Source: Gracilimonas sp965227785
GTDB lineage: Bacteria > Bacteroidota > Rhodothermia > Balneolales > Balneolaceae
Length of the DNA: 64,000 nt
Direction: 5' to 3'
NCBI RefSeq assembly: GCF_965227785.1
Contig: NZ_OZ245785.1
Location: forward strand, 3,038,001-3,102,000
The notes under the pieces are model-generated. The model saw only the letters and a program-made list of their open reading frames with translations, was not told the DNA's origin and made no database searches. Both the position numbers and the translations under genes were made by a program. Shown piece by piece: positions 53,173 to 61,701 of the stretch (the stretch's first letter is position 1; each line of letters opens with the position of its first letter).

Positions 53173-54195
53173 TTAAAGGTTCTCGAAAATCCAATCCTGA
53201 AAAACTTCTTTGAACCGGAAGGAGAAGTTTTTCTCTACGCTTGGGCTTTCTTCCTGGTAGTCATAACATTTTGGAACTACGTGGAAGAAATGATTGGCAC
53301 CGGCAATGGTATGAGCGGTTAAGTTTGAAGGAAGCGAGTCCGGATATATATCCCGAAGACTTTCCATTGCCCAATCCGGATAAACCTGCCCGTCATTTTC
53401 TCCAAAAAGAAATAAAGCGGGTATATCGATCTCGCTGATGTATGTAGCAGGTTCAAATCCAAGCTTCATATTCATGTGGCGCCAGCGTTTGGTAAGTGGC
53501 AGCACAGAAACCCAGTTTTGATGAGATTGTGCTTTTTGTTCTGCTTTCTTTTGGGCGGCAGTACTGTCTTGCCCGTTGCATACATATTCGCTGTGATACT
53601 CGTTCACCAGCTGTCGGGTTGGGTCGAAGGTAGGCCCGGCAATGGAGGCCATAAGTTTAACCTGTTCCGGTGCGGTTGCGGCTACAATTTGTGCTATCCA
53701 TCCGTCTTCACCCAGTCCCACAATTCCAATCCGGTTAGGATCCACTTCTTTTCTTTGCTGTAAATATTGGATAGCTGCTTTGGCATCATTGGCGAAATCG
53801 GTTAAGGAAGCCCGTCCCCAGCGCCCATCAGATTCACCGACACCACGCGGATCGTAATAGAGAACACCGATACCTGCTGGCGGGAAAACCGCTTCCAGAT
53901 TTTCCCGAATAAAAATTTCACGTTGTGGGTGGTGGTCTCCCCATTCATACATTCCTCCAGAAAACACAAGTACAGGGACATTTTCAGCATTCTCAGGTAA
54001 AACCAGCGTTCCGTTCAATACGATATCCCCGCTTTTAAAAACAACTTCTTCTCCGGCGAAATTGTCTGCATCCTGTGCCAGGCATTGTATAGGAAATAAG
54101 GTGGCAATCAGAACAAGGCTCAAAGTGACTAAAGTTACTCGCATCATGTTCAATAGTCTTTCCGGATGAAAATAGATATTGCTCCTTGATTTCAT
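53173..54195 (-). CDS. Secreted alpha/beta-hydrolase-fold protein with missing nucleophile serine, 340 aa
   Basis: The fold is clear: SGDIVLNGTLVLPENAENVPVLVFSGG, GVLYYDPRGVGESDGRWG, RIGIVGLGEDGWIAQIVAA, PALFLFGENDGQVYP and TIAGANHFFH. The elbow that should read G-H-S-E-G-G reads G160-L-G162-E-D-G165, so the Ser is Gly, while acid Asp (ENDGQV) and His (GANHFF) positions remain. It is probably a non-hydrolytic or altered member. A signal MMRVTLVTLSLVLIATLFPIQCLAQ begins at an internal Met (54147); the listed start 54195 overlaps the DinB gene by ATGA, which supports coupling. Either start is possible. Confidence 0.82.
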   Translation of the reverse strand: MKSRSNIYFHPERLLNMMRVTLVTLSLVLIATLFPIQCLAQDADNFAGEEVVFKSGDIVLNGTLVLPENAENVPVLVFSGGMYEWGDHHPQREIFIRENLEAVFPPAGIGVLYYDPRGVGESDGRWGRASLTDFANDAKAAIQYLQQRKEVDPNRIGIVGLGEDGWIAQIVAATAPEQVKLMASIAGPTFDPTRQLVNEYHSEYVCNGQDSTAAQKKAEQKAQSHQNWVSVLPLTKRWRHMNMKLGFEPATYISEIDIPALFLFGENDGQVYPDWAMESLRDIYPDSLPSNLTAHTIAGANHFFHVVPKCYDYQEESPSVEKNFSFRFKEVFQDWIFENL

Positions 54196-54692
54196 TGAAT
54201 TTGAGATTGAATACGCTCAAGTTGTTTTAGGTGACGCTGGCTGTGAATGATACTAAAGTGAGTCCATTCCATGCGGGTCAAATATCCAAAAACAGGATGC
54301 TTAAACTTCAGGCACAATTCTTCCTGGGGAAGTTCATCGATAAGTTTGGCAATCTTATTCCTGTTACTGTGAAATTTTTCAATCAGGCTTTCTTTTGTTT
54401 TTTCTCCTTCTGTGGGAAGTATAACACCGGAGGCCTGCATTTTCGCATCCGATTCGAGGAATCGCTTCTTCATGTCAGGAAGGTAAGCATCAGGTTGCCG
54501 GTCTGTAAGCTGCCTGGTTTCTCCGGTAAACAAGCGAGGTATTCCAAATTCCGAACGATACATGTGTTCCAACACATTTGCAGCCGACCATGAGTCCGAA
54601 TCCGGCTTTATGTTGAATTGGGAATCGGTGAATTCGTTGATCTTGGCAATGAAGGTTTCAGTGTTCTCTAAAAGATGATTTTTAAGCGTCAT
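54192..54692 (-). CDS. DinB-family four-helix protein
   Basis: 166 residues with the DinB/YfiT-like helical bundle. The metal-binding histidines appear as AANVLEHMYRSEFG (His about 42) and WTHFSIIHSQRHLKQLERI (two His near 150). Members are thiol S-transferases in mycothiol or bacillithiol chemistry, or uncharacterised stress proteins. The product is cytoplasmic with no signal. It overlaps the alpha/beta hydrolase gene by four bases (ATGA) and lies 80 bp downstream of the YccF gene start side. Confidence 0.88.
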   Translation of the reverse strand: MTLKNHLLENTETFIAKINEFTDSQFNIKPDSDSWSAANVLEHMYRSEFGIPRLFTGETRQLTDRQPDAYLPDMKKRFLESDAKMQASGVILPTEGEKTKESLIEKFHSNRNKIAKLIDELPQEELCLKFKHPVFGYLTRMEWTHFSIIHSQRHLKQLERIQSQIQ

Positions 54693-54771
54693 AGTAATGG
54701 ATAAATTGCCCGCCTAAAGTAAATGAATGTTCTGAAAGTTTCAGTAAAAGATCGTTTTGGAAGCGAGCCTT

Positions 54772-55152
54772 TCAAGAGTTTTCGGGAACTATATCTCTGC
54801 CAAATGGCAGAAGTGCCACCGATGCCAGTTTGAAGTGCTGTTTGGCGAATGGAATGCCGATTACGGTTATAAACAGAATGGCTCCAAACACAATGTGGGT
54901 GATACTGATCCAAATGCCACCCACCAGGATCCAGAGGATGTTCATGGCCAGGGAAAGGCAACCGTCTGATTTTTCATTTACAACCGTCTTCTTACCAAAA
55001 GGGAAGAGAGACAACTTGGCCAGCTTGAATGTCTGAACGCCAAACGGAATGCCAATGATAGTGAGGCAGAGGATGAGGCTGGAAATGGCATATTCAATAG
55101 CTACAAAAATTCCGCCAAATATAAACCAGATGATGTTGCCGAGGGTATTCAT
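54772..55152 (-). CDS. YccF-domain inner-membrane protein
   Basis: 126 residues with two YccF repeats, each with paired helices: IIWFIFGGIFVAIEYAISSLILCLTIIGIPFGVQTFKLAKLSLFPFG and NILWILVGGIWISITHIVFGAILFITVIGIPFAKQHFKLASVALLPFG (shown to mark the repeats, in segments). The marks are IGIPFGxQ and SLFPFGxx. Function unknown; the family occurs widely in bacteria. It lies 2 bp downstream of the glutaryl-CoA dehydrogenase-type gene on the same strand, so it is likely cotranscribed. Confidence 0.92.
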   Translation of the reverse strand: MNTLGNIIWFIFGGIFVAIEYAISSLILCLTIIGIPFGVQTFKLAKLSLFPFGKKTVVNEKSDGCLSLAMNILWILVGGIWISITHIVFGAILFITVIGIPFAKQHFKLASVALLPFGRDIVPENS

Positions 55153-55154
55153 GA

Positions 55155-56363
55155 TTAATCATTCCCTTTAGGCGTGAAGGCCTGAATGCCGGTAATTTCA
55201 CGTCCAAGGATTAATCCGTGAATATCATAAGTTCCTTCGTAGGTATTAACGGACTCCAGGTTCACCATATGATGGATAACCCGGTAGTCGCCGGTAATGC
55301 CGTTTCCGCCGTGCATATCGCGGGAAATACGGGCAATTTCAAGGGCTTTGCCACAGTTATTTCGTTTGGCGAGGGAGGTCATGGAAGGATGATCGCGTCC
55401 CTCATCTTTTAGTTTGCCCAAACGGTAGGCCAGCATTTGCATAGATGTGATGTCGGTCATCATATTAGCCAGCTTAGTTTGAATAAGCTGATTGGCAGCC
55501 AGTGGTTTGCCGAACTGCTTGCGATCCAGTACATAGTCCCGGGCTCGCTGGTAACAAAACTCAGCCGCTCCTACGGTTCCCCAGGCAATTCCATACCTCG
55601 CAGAATTCAGGCACATAAATGGGCCTTTTAATCCTTTGATGTCAGGGAATACGTTTTCATCGGGAATGAATACATCATCAAAAACCAGTTCACCGGTTTC
55701 TGAAGCTCGCAGGCTCATTTTGTATTTGGTGGCCGGTGCTGAGAATCCATCCATACCTTTTTCAACCATGAAACCACGGATTACCCCTTCGTCATCTTTA
55801 TGTTCTTTGGCTTTGGCCCAAACTACGGCTACATCGGCAATAGGGGAGTTGGTGATCCACATTTTGGCTCCATTCATAATCCACCCGCCATCGGTTTTTA
55901 CGGCTGTAGTTACCATAGAGCCGGGATCGGAACCGTGATCAGGTTCGGTTAATCCAAAGCAGCCGATCATTTCACCGGCAGCCAGTTTGGGAAGGAATTT
56001 TTGTTTCTGTTCCTCCGTGCCAAATTCTGAGATGGGGTACATCACCAGCGACGATTGTACACTCATGAAAGACCGGTATCCCGAATCCACACGTTCCACT
56101 TCCCGGGCAATCAAACCATAGGCGGTATAGCTGGCTTCGGAGCCTCCGTATTCCTCAGGAATGGTAACTCCCAATAAACCCATTTCGCCCATTTCTTTGG
56201 CAATATCCTGATCAAAATACTCTTCGGTATTTCCTTTTAAAGCACGGGGCTCGAGTTTGCTTTGTGCATAATCCCGGGCCGTTTCCATGATGAGCCGGTC
56301 TTCCTCGTTCAGCTCAGATTCAAAAAGAAAAGCGTCATCAATGTTGAATAGGTTTTTGGACAT
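55155..56363 (-). CDS. Acyl-CoA dehydrogenase, glutaryl-CoA dehydrogenase type
   Basis: FAD flavoprotein, 402 residues. Marks are EYGGSEASYTAYGLIAREVERVDSGYRSFMSVQSSLVM (a GCDH-style N-domain), FGLTEPDHGSDPGSM, KMWITNSPIADVAVVWAK, RDYVLDRKQFGKPLAANQLIQTKLANM and the catalytic Glu in SVNTYEGTYDIHGLILGREITG. The combination of YEGTYDIH and DSGYRSFMSVQ indicates the glutaryl-CoA dehydrogenase branch (oxidative decarboxylation to crotonyl-CoA in lysine/tryptophan breakdown). No dedicated glutaryl pathway genes adjoin it. YccF follows. Confidence 0.94.
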   Translation of the reverse strand: MSKNLFNIDDAFLFESELNEEDRLIMETARDYAQSKLEPRALKGNTEEYFDQDIAKEMGEMGLLGVTIPEEYGGSEASYTAYGLIAREVERVDSGYRSFMSVQSSLVMYPISEFGTEEQKQKFLPKLAAGEMIGCFGLTEPDHGSDPGSMVTTAVKTDGGWIMNGAKMWITNSPIADVAVVWAKAKEHKDDEGVIRGFMVEKGMDGFSAPATKYKMSLRASETGELVFDDVFIPDENVFPDIKGLKGPFMCLNSARYGIAWGTVGAAEFCYQRARDYVLDRKQFGKPLAANQLIQTKLANMMTDITSMQMLAYRLGKLKDEGRDHPSMTSLAKRNNCGKALEIARISRDMHGGNGITGDYRVIHHMVNLESVNTYEGTYDIHGLILGREITGIQAFTPKGND

Positions 56364-56453
56364 TATGTTGGGTTTTTGTCTTGATGTTCGTTTAATGGAT
56401 AGTAAGAAAAATATGCTTCAGGCCGAAAGAGATTATCGGATGAAATAACAAAA

Positions 56454-56488
56454 AAAAGCCTGCAGCTCTCAAAGAACTACAGGCTTTT
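56454..56488 (-). terminator. Intrinsic terminator between the two acyl-CoA dehydrogenase genes
   Basis: Stem aaaagcctg (56454-56462)/caggctttt (56480-56488), with the minus-strand read entering a T-run. It ends the 56,519-57,691 gene. Confidence 0.85.
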
Positions 56489-56518
56489 GATTCCAACAAC
56501 AACAGGAGGTTCAGCTGA

Positions 56519-57691
56519 TCAGGCTAAACCTTTCTTTAATTCTCTGGCGATGATCAGTCGCTGTACTTCAGATGTTCCTTCGCCAATAGTCATGAGCTTG
56601 GCGTCGCGTATAAATCGCTCTACATGGTATTCTTTGGTGTAGCCATATCCGCCATGAATTTGAACGGCTTCATCGGCCGCCCGAACGGATAATTCGGAAG
56701 CAAATAGTTTAGCCATCGAAGCTTCTTTGGTGTAAGGCTTGCCGTTGTCCTTTAACCAGGCGGCTCGATGCACAAGAAGACGGGCAGCGTCAATTTCGGT
56801 AGCCATGTCCACCATTTTTCCTTCCATATACTGGAAGTTTCCGATGGCCTGGCCAAATTGTTTTCTTTCCATGGAATACTTGAGCGATTCTTCCAATGCT
56901 CCACGAGCAATTCCCACTGAAAGAGCGGCGATTCCAACACGTCCGCCGTCAAGCACTTTCATAGTGTCGATAAATCCTTGTCCTTCTTTACCAAGCAGGT
57001 TTTCATTCGGTACTTCTACATTCTCAAATACTACTTCGGTGGTGTCAGATGAATTCATGCCCAGTTTATGCATGCCTTCACCGGGTTTCACACCGTCCCA
57101 CTCGCGCTCAACGATAAAGGCAGAAATTCCTTTCACACCTTTGGATGGATCGGTTTTGGCAAGCACTACATAAACATCTCCAACAGAACCTTGGGTGATG
57201 AAAATCTTGGATCCGTTCAGAATATATTTATCACCTTCCTTAATGGCCGTTGACTTCATTCCTGAAGCATCACTTCCTGAACCTGGTTCTGTCAGGCACC
57301 ATGCGGCCAGCTTTTCTCCTTTGGTGAGCGCGGGCATGTATTTCTTTTTCTGCTCGTGATTACCGGCAATGGCGATGTGTCCGGTTCCAAGAGAAGTATG
57401 CGAAGCAACCGTCAAGGCAAGAGAAGCATCCCAGCGGGCAATTTCTTCGAGGGCCAGACAGAAACTGACCACATCAAAACCGGCGCCACCGTATTGTTCT
57501 TCATGGTAGATGCCGAGCATTCCCAACTCTCCCAGTTGCTTAACAATATCGTGCGGGAATTCTTTACTGTTGTCTCTTTCCATTACCGATGGAGCTACAG
57601 TTCTTTCTACAAATTCCTTTACGCTGTCGCGGATCATTTTTTGATCCTCTGTAAGCTCAAATGATAACTCTCGGTCTAAAACGGCATCCAT
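56519..57691 (-). CDS. Acyl-CoA dehydrogenase, short/medium-chain type
   Basis: 390-residue FAD enzyme catalysing the first step of beta-oxidation. Seen are FELTEDQKMIRDSVKEFVERTVAPS, MLGIYHEEQYGGAGFDVVSFCLALEEIA, AWCLTEPGSGSDASGM, SKIFITQGSVGDVYVVLAKTD, LKYSMERKQFGQAIGNFQ, RAADEAVQIHGGYGYTKEYHVERFIRDAKLMTIGEGTSEVQR with the catalytic Glu (the motif EGTSEVQRL). It resembles butyryl-CoA dehydrogenase more than the neighbouring GCDH-type gene. A palindrome at 57,725-57,740 lies 34 bp upstream, matching the site before the thiolase. A terminator follows. Confidence 0.95.
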   Translation of the reverse strand: MDAVLDRELSFELTEDQKMIRDSVKEFVERTVAPSVMERDNSKEFPHDIVKQLGELGMLGIYHEEQYGGAGFDVVSFCLALEEIARWDASLALTVASHTSLGTGHIAIAGNHEQKKKYMPALTKGEKLAAWCLTEPGSGSDASGMKSTAIKEGDKYILNGSKIFITQGSVGDVYVVLAKTDPSKGVKGISAFIVEREWDGVKPGEGMHKLGMNSSDTTEVVFENVEVPNENLLGKEGQGFIDTMKVLDGGRVGIAALSVGIARGALEESLKYSMERKQFGQAIGNFQYMEGKMVDMATEIDAARLLVHRAAWLKDNGKPYTKEASMAKLFASELSVRAADEAVQIHGGYGYTKEYHVERFIRDAKLMTIGEGTSEVQRLIIARELKKGLA

Positions 57692-57725
57692 ATTACTATA
57701 CTACTATCTGTTTAAAATTGTTTGT

Positions 57726-57739
57726 TGGAAACGCTTCCA
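57726..57739 (-). promoter_or_regulatory. LacI/CcpA-type palindromic operator upstream of acyl-CoA dehydrogenase
   Basis: TGGAAACGCTTCCA fits TGNAANCGNTTNCA at all fixed positions, and TTGGAA/TTCCAA (57725-57730 and 57735-57740) extends the dyad. It lies 35-48 bp upstream of the ATG. The regulator is not in the window. Confidence 0.45.
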
Positions 57740-57902
57740 AGATAACGGTTTGTCTGATTAATATCGTTCAGGATTCTGTAAAATTTGAATTTTCTGACGA
57801 TACCAGTTCGGTAAATCTGATTCAAAATGATTGAATAAGTTGGAGTTCAACGTTTTATATTGGCGCAGATTATTTTGATGAGTTAATTAAAATCAGAGGT
57901 AG

Positions 57903-58421
57903 ATGAATTCTCCTATTTACAAATTCATAGCCAAAGCGCTGATCATATTTATTCTTTGGTACATATTGTATGAGTTATGGCTGCTTCCGGCGGGTGATCT
58001 GGATTATTGGTTGTCACTAAATATTATCGGAACCAGTGCCGGCATTATCGAGGTGTTGGGGTTTGATGTGTTTACTGTGAACCGGATTATCGGCATCGGT
58101 GAATATCCCGGAATTGAAATCATTGACGGTTGTAACGGTATTGCAGCAATGGGATTATTTCTCGGGTTTATTTTGGCCTATCCGGGCGATTGGAAAAATA
58201 AACTCAGCTTTTGTTTTGTGGGGATTGGGGTTATTTATCTGGTAAACATTATAAGAGTTGTTGCCCTGGCCATCACACAAGCAAAATGGCCCGAGTTTTT
58301 TGATTTCACCCATGATTACTCTACCACCGCCATATTCTACATTGTGATATTTATTTTATGGATGGTTTGGGTGAATTATGCAGATGCATTTCCCAATGAA
58401 AAGGCAAAAGAATATGCTTAA
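57903..58421 (+). CDS. Exosortase/archaeosortase family protein, 172 aa
   Basis: Membrane cysteine protease/transpeptidase that sorts surface proteins with a C-terminal anchor. Five to six hydrophobic helices cover the protein. The expected triad lies at C77 (DGCNGIAAMG), R118 (NIIRVVALA) and H137 (FTHDYSTTA), the order and context of exosortases. At 172 residues it is a short member. No substrate with a PEP-CTERM-like tail and no exopolysaccharide cluster is present in this window. The next gene (glycerate kinase) is on the same strand 84 bp away. Its cargo here is unknown. Confidence 0.9.
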   Translation: MNSPIYKFIAKALIIFILWYILYELWLLPAGDLDYWLSLNIIGTSAGIIEVLGFDVFTVNRIIGIGEYPGIEIIDGCNGIAAMGLFLGFILAYPGDWKNKLSFCFVGIGVIYLVNIIRVVALAITQAKWPEFFDFTHDYSTTAIFYIVIFILWMVWVNYADAFPNEKAKEYA

Positions 58422-58505
58422 CATTAAGAGCTCGATTAGCCTCATAATAGATTGAGTTTTTATTCGATACTGTTGGCTTTAAATGAAAAGGGAAGGATGT
58501 AACTA

Positions 58506-59798
58506 ATGAGTGAAAAAATAAATCAGCATCGCTCAATATTAGAAGACGTTGTTAATAATTTTGTAGACGGGAATTTTTTTAACCCTGATGTGGCGGGAAT
58601 CTTATCCCGCTTTTCTGTAGAGGGTAATGTTTGGATTCTGGGATCAGGTAAGGCTTCTTTTGAAATGGCCAGGCAGGCAGAAAGTCATTTCGGTTCTCAG
58701 ATAAAAGACGGAATGGTGATAGCTCCCGAAAGTTCCAGAGAGTTAAAGCAGGTTCAGGTTTTCAAAGGTGCGCATCCTTACCCGGATGATGATTCGGTTT
58801 CTGCTTCGTACGAGCTTTGGGAACTGACAAAAAAGATACCTGAGGAAGATGCCGTGGTATTCTTGTTGTCGGGCGGGGCATCATCATTATTCTGTATTCC
58901 GGCCAACGGCATTGAAATTGATGAATATCAAAAAACGTACGAGCTGTTGCTCAAGTCAGGAGCTTCCATCGAGCAAATTAATGTTGTCAGAAAGCATCTC
59001 TCGGAAACCGCAGGTGGAAGGCTGGGTGAGTTACTGTCTGCTCATAGATTGATTTCAATTATACTATCTGATGTGCCTGGCGACAAACCGGAAGTTATAG
59101 GCAGCGGACCAACCGTGCCTGATCCATCCACCTTTAAAGAAGCTTTTCAGGTGTTGAAGCACTTCAGGCTGTGGGAAGCCGTTCCTCACTCGGTTCGAAT
59201 TCATCTCTCCAAGGGAATGCACGGGGATAGTCCGGAAACTCCGAAACCCGAAACTTCTGAATGGGATAAGCACGAGGTAAAAGTGATTTCAGGAGCCGGG
59301 ATATTAGCTGGAAATGTAGGCGAATATTTAAGCAACAGGGGGTATAATGTGAAGGTAAGCGAAGAAGCATATAATTCGGATGTAAAAGAAGTTTCCAAAA
59401 GAATATGCAGTGATGCCATTTCCATTCTGAGTAATAAAACTGAGCTGAAACCGCCAGCAGCACTGGTTTATTATGGTGAAAGTACAGTAGATGTGAAAGG
59501 AGATGGAAAAGGTGGGAGGAATCAGGAGCTTGCTCTTAATGCGGCCATTTCAGTTGAAGGCCAGCACTCCATTTCGTTACTCAGTTTTGCCACCGATGGC
59601 ATTGACGGCCCAACTGACGCAGCAGGCGCTATCATTAACTCTGAAACAACGTTAAAAGCCCGGAAAAAGAAACTGGAGCCGGAAGCCTATCTTCAGAATA
59701 ATGACTCTTATCATTTCCATGAGCAAATGGATACGGCGCTCAAAACAGGAGCTACCGGAAACAATTTGATGGATCTTCAGGTGGTTTTGGTTGGATAG
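58506..59798 (+). CDS. Glycerate 2-kinase, MOFRL type (GckA-like)
   Basis: Phosphorylates D-glycerate to 2-phosphoglycerate, linking serine/photorespiration-like or tartrate breakdown to glycolysis. It has the DUF4147 part (WILGSGKASFEMARQAE, LSGGASSLFCIP, INVVRKHLSETAGGRLGELLSA, ILSDVPGDKPEVIGSGPTVPDPS) and the MOFRL domain (YYGESTVDVKGDGKGGRNQELALNAA, FATDGIDGPTDAAGAII). At 430 residues it is normal length and all blocks are intact. No glyoxylate or tartronate genes adjoin it. Confidence 0.93.
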   Translation: MSEKINQHRSILEDVVNNFVDGNFFNPDVAGILSRFSVEGNVWILGSGKASFEMARQAESHFGSQIKDGMVIAPESSRELKQVQVFKGAHPYPDDDSVSASYELWELTKKIPEEDAVVFLLSGGASSLFCIPANGIEIDEYQKTYELLLKSGASIEQINVVRKHLSETAGGRLGELLSAHRLISIILSDVPGDKPEVIGSGPTVPDPSTFKEAFQVLKHFRLWEAVPHSVRIHLSKGMHGDSPETPKPETSEWDKHEVKVISGAGILAGNVGEYLSNRGYNVKVSEEAYNSDVKEVSKRICSDAISILSNKTELKPPAALVYYGESTVDVKGDGKGGRNQELALNAAISVEGQHSISLLSFATDGIDGPTDAAGAIINSETTLKARKKKLEPEAYLQNNDSYHFHEQMDTALKTGATGNNLMDLQVVLVG

Positions 59799-59865
59799 AG
59801 GAGACCAAGGGAGAAGCACATTACAGAATATTATTTCAGTGGTTTCAAGATAGGAGTTATCATTG

Positions 59866-59880
59866 TAGAATTAAATTCCG
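59866..59880. promoter_or_regulatory. Lrp-like box 1 upstream of lrp
   Basis: TAGAATTAAATTCCG matches 11 of 15 positions of the Lrp consensus YAGHAWATTWTDCTR. With box 2 it forms a 13-nt inverted repeat (tagaattaaattc/gaatttaattcta), centres 30 bp apart. Confidence 0.4.
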
Positions 59881-59895
59881 AGAAGCGCTAATAGG

Positions 59896-59910
59896 TAGAA
59901 TTTAATTCTA
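59896..59910. promoter_or_regulatory. Lrp-like box 2 upstream of lrp
   Basis: TAGAATTTAATTCTA matches 13 of 15 positions of YAGHAWATTWTDCTR and is itself a near-perfect palindrome. It lies 96 bp before the lrp ATG. Confidence 0.5.
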
Positions 59911-60005
59911 TATTAATTAGAGATAAAGTTTATATATCTATAAAGATGTTTTTTTGAAGGATAATTACTTATAATTTAATAGTAGTTAAAGCAAATCCTT
60001 CTTCT

Positions 60006-60491
60006 ATGTCATCTCTCAAGCTTGATACCACCGACAAAAAGATTATCGCCATTCTTCAGCAAGAGGGAAGGATGGCCAACAATGAGCTCGCCAGGAGAAT
60101 TGAGCTTACAACTACACCGACTTTAGAGCGCGTTCGCCGTTTAGAGCGGGAAGGATTTATAGAAGGATACAGCGCGAAGGTAAATAAAGAGTCGGTAGGT
60201 CGGGGTTTTACGGCTTTTGTGAAAGTAACTTTAAGTGTACACCAGCTGAATCTGCTGGAAGAGTTTACATCGGCCATAAAAGAGATTCCCGAAATACTCG
60301 CTTGTTATCACACCACAGGTGATGGCGATTTTTTGCTGCACGTGGTAGCTAAAGACACTAAAGATTACGAGCAGCTTATGCGAAATAAGTTAACGACCCT
60401 GCCCGACGTTGAACGTCTGCATACCAGCATTGTGCTGAATACCATTAAAGATCAATCTCCAATTCCAGTTTATGATGAAAACGAAGATTAA
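60006..60491 (+). CDS. Lrp/AsnC family transcriptional regulator
   Basis: 161 residues. The N-terminal winged helix has LDTTDKKIIAILQQEGRMANNELARRIELTTTPTLERVRRLEREGFIEGY (in segments), with recognition helix TTPTLERVRRLE, and the C-terminal RAM/ACT-like effector domain has FVKVTLSVHQLNLLEEF, EIPEILACYHTTGDGDFLLHVVAKDTKDY. The effector is probably an amino acid such as methionine given its neighbour. It overlaps the methionine gamma-lyase gene by 20 bp, so they form an operon. Two Lrp-like boxes upstream suggest autoregulation. Confidence 0.95.
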   Translation: MSSLKLDTTDKKIIAILQQEGRMANNELARRIELTTTPTLERVRRLEREGFIEGYSAKVNKESVGRGFTAFVKVTLSVHQLNLLEEFTSAIKEIPEILACYHTTGDGDFLLHVVAKDTKDYEQLMRNKLTTLPDVERLHTSIVLNTIKDQSPIPVYDENED

Positions 60492-61701
60492 ACCCACATT
60501 AGAATCAGTTGCTGTACATGCCGGAAAAGGGGAAAAAGATCAGTACGGCTCACATGCTACGCCTATTTATCAAACTTCTACTTTTGTTTTTAATGATGTA
60601 GAAGCCGGTGCCAAAGCTTTCCGGCATGAAGAGGGTGGTGCAAGTCACGTTTATTCACGGCTCGGAAACCCAACCGTTGAAGAACTTGAAAGAGCGGTTT
60701 GTGAGTTGGAAACGTATTCATTGGACAATCATGAAGATTATGCCGGTATGGCTTTCGGAAGTGGAATGGCTGCCATCACAACGGGGATTATTGCACTCGC
60801 TAAAGGTGGGCATATTGTTGCACAAGATGCTTTATATGGTTGTACCAGCCAATTTCTGAAAGCAGAAGTTCCGGTGATGGGAATGAGTTGTTCCTTCGCA
60901 GACATGTCCGATTTGATGCAGGTTGAAATGGAGTTGAAAAGGCATCCTGAAACCAAGCTCATTTACCTGGAAAGCATTGCGAATCCAACTATGACGGTGG
61001 CAGATATAAAGGCACTTTCTCAACTGGCGGAAGAGTACGATACCAAACTGATGGTGGATAATACATTTGCTACACCTTACCATCTCCGCCCGTTTGAATT
61101 GGGGGCGGATGTAGTGGTTCATTCTACCACAAAATACATAGGCGGACATGGGTCTGTGATTGGCGGAGTGATGGTTGCGAAAAAGGAATTGTTTGAGGAA
61201 TCAGAAGCGGCTCTTTTCAGAAAGAACCTGGGCGGTATTGCCGGACCAATGGATGCATGGCTTACTCTTAATGGAGTTAAGACGCTACCTTTGAGGATGA
61301 AAAAACATGCTGAAAATGGAATGATCGTAGCCCGGTTCCTGGAGAATCACCCGAAAGTAGATCATGTTTTTTACCCCGGCCTTGAATCACACCCGCAGCA
61401 TGTCTTGGCTTCTTCCATTATGAAAGGTGGATACGGAGGGATGATTGCGTTTGAACTGAAGGGAGGCTATGAAGCTGGCGTATCCCTGATGAACAATGTA
61501 AAGTTGTGCACGCTGGCAGTGAGTTTGGGCGCGGTAGATACCTTGATTCAGCATCCGGCTTCTATGACGCACTCCATTGTGGATGAAGAATTGAAAAAAC
61601 AAGCCGGCATCACCGATGGTCTGGTTCGTATTTCCATTGGCATTGAAGGCGCCGAAGATATCATCGCAGATCTCGAGCAAGCTTTAGAAATTCAAAATTA
61701 A
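60472..61701 (+). CDS. Methionine gamma-lyase-type PLP enzyme
   Basis: Splits methionine to methanethiol, 2-oxobutyrate and ammonia, or acts on related substrates. The 409-residue protein has PLP Lys K221 (HSTTKYIGGHGSVIGG), FGSGMAAITTG, MVDNTFATPYHLRP and DTLIQHPASMTHS. C124 in ALYGCTSQFL corresponds to the Cys that marks methionine lyases, absent in the other Cys/Met enzyme at 42 kb. Start could be 60472 or 60475 (MMKTK). Cotranscribed with the Lrp gene it overlaps. Its last residues (EIQN) are read from the word repeat at 61,698. Confidence 0.92.
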   Translation: MMKTKIKPTLESVAVHAGKGEKDQYGSHATPIYQTSTFVFNDVEAGAKAFRHEEGGASHVYSRLGNPTVEELERAVCELETYSLDNHEDYAGMAFGSGMAAITTGIIALAKGGHIVAQDALYGCTSQFLKAEVPVMGMSCSFADMSDLMQVEMELKRHPETKLIYLESIANPTMTVADIKALSQLAEEYDTKLMVDNTFATPYHLRPFELGADVVVHSTTKYIGGHGSVIGGVMVAKKELFEESEAALFRKNLGGIAGPMDAWLTLNGVKTLPLRMKKHAENGMIVARFLENHPKVDHVFYPGLESHPQHVLASSIMKGGYGGMIAFELKGGYEAGVSLMNNVKLCTLAVSLGAVDTLIQHPASMTHSIVDEELKKQAGITDGLVRISIGIEGAEDIIADLEQALEIQN

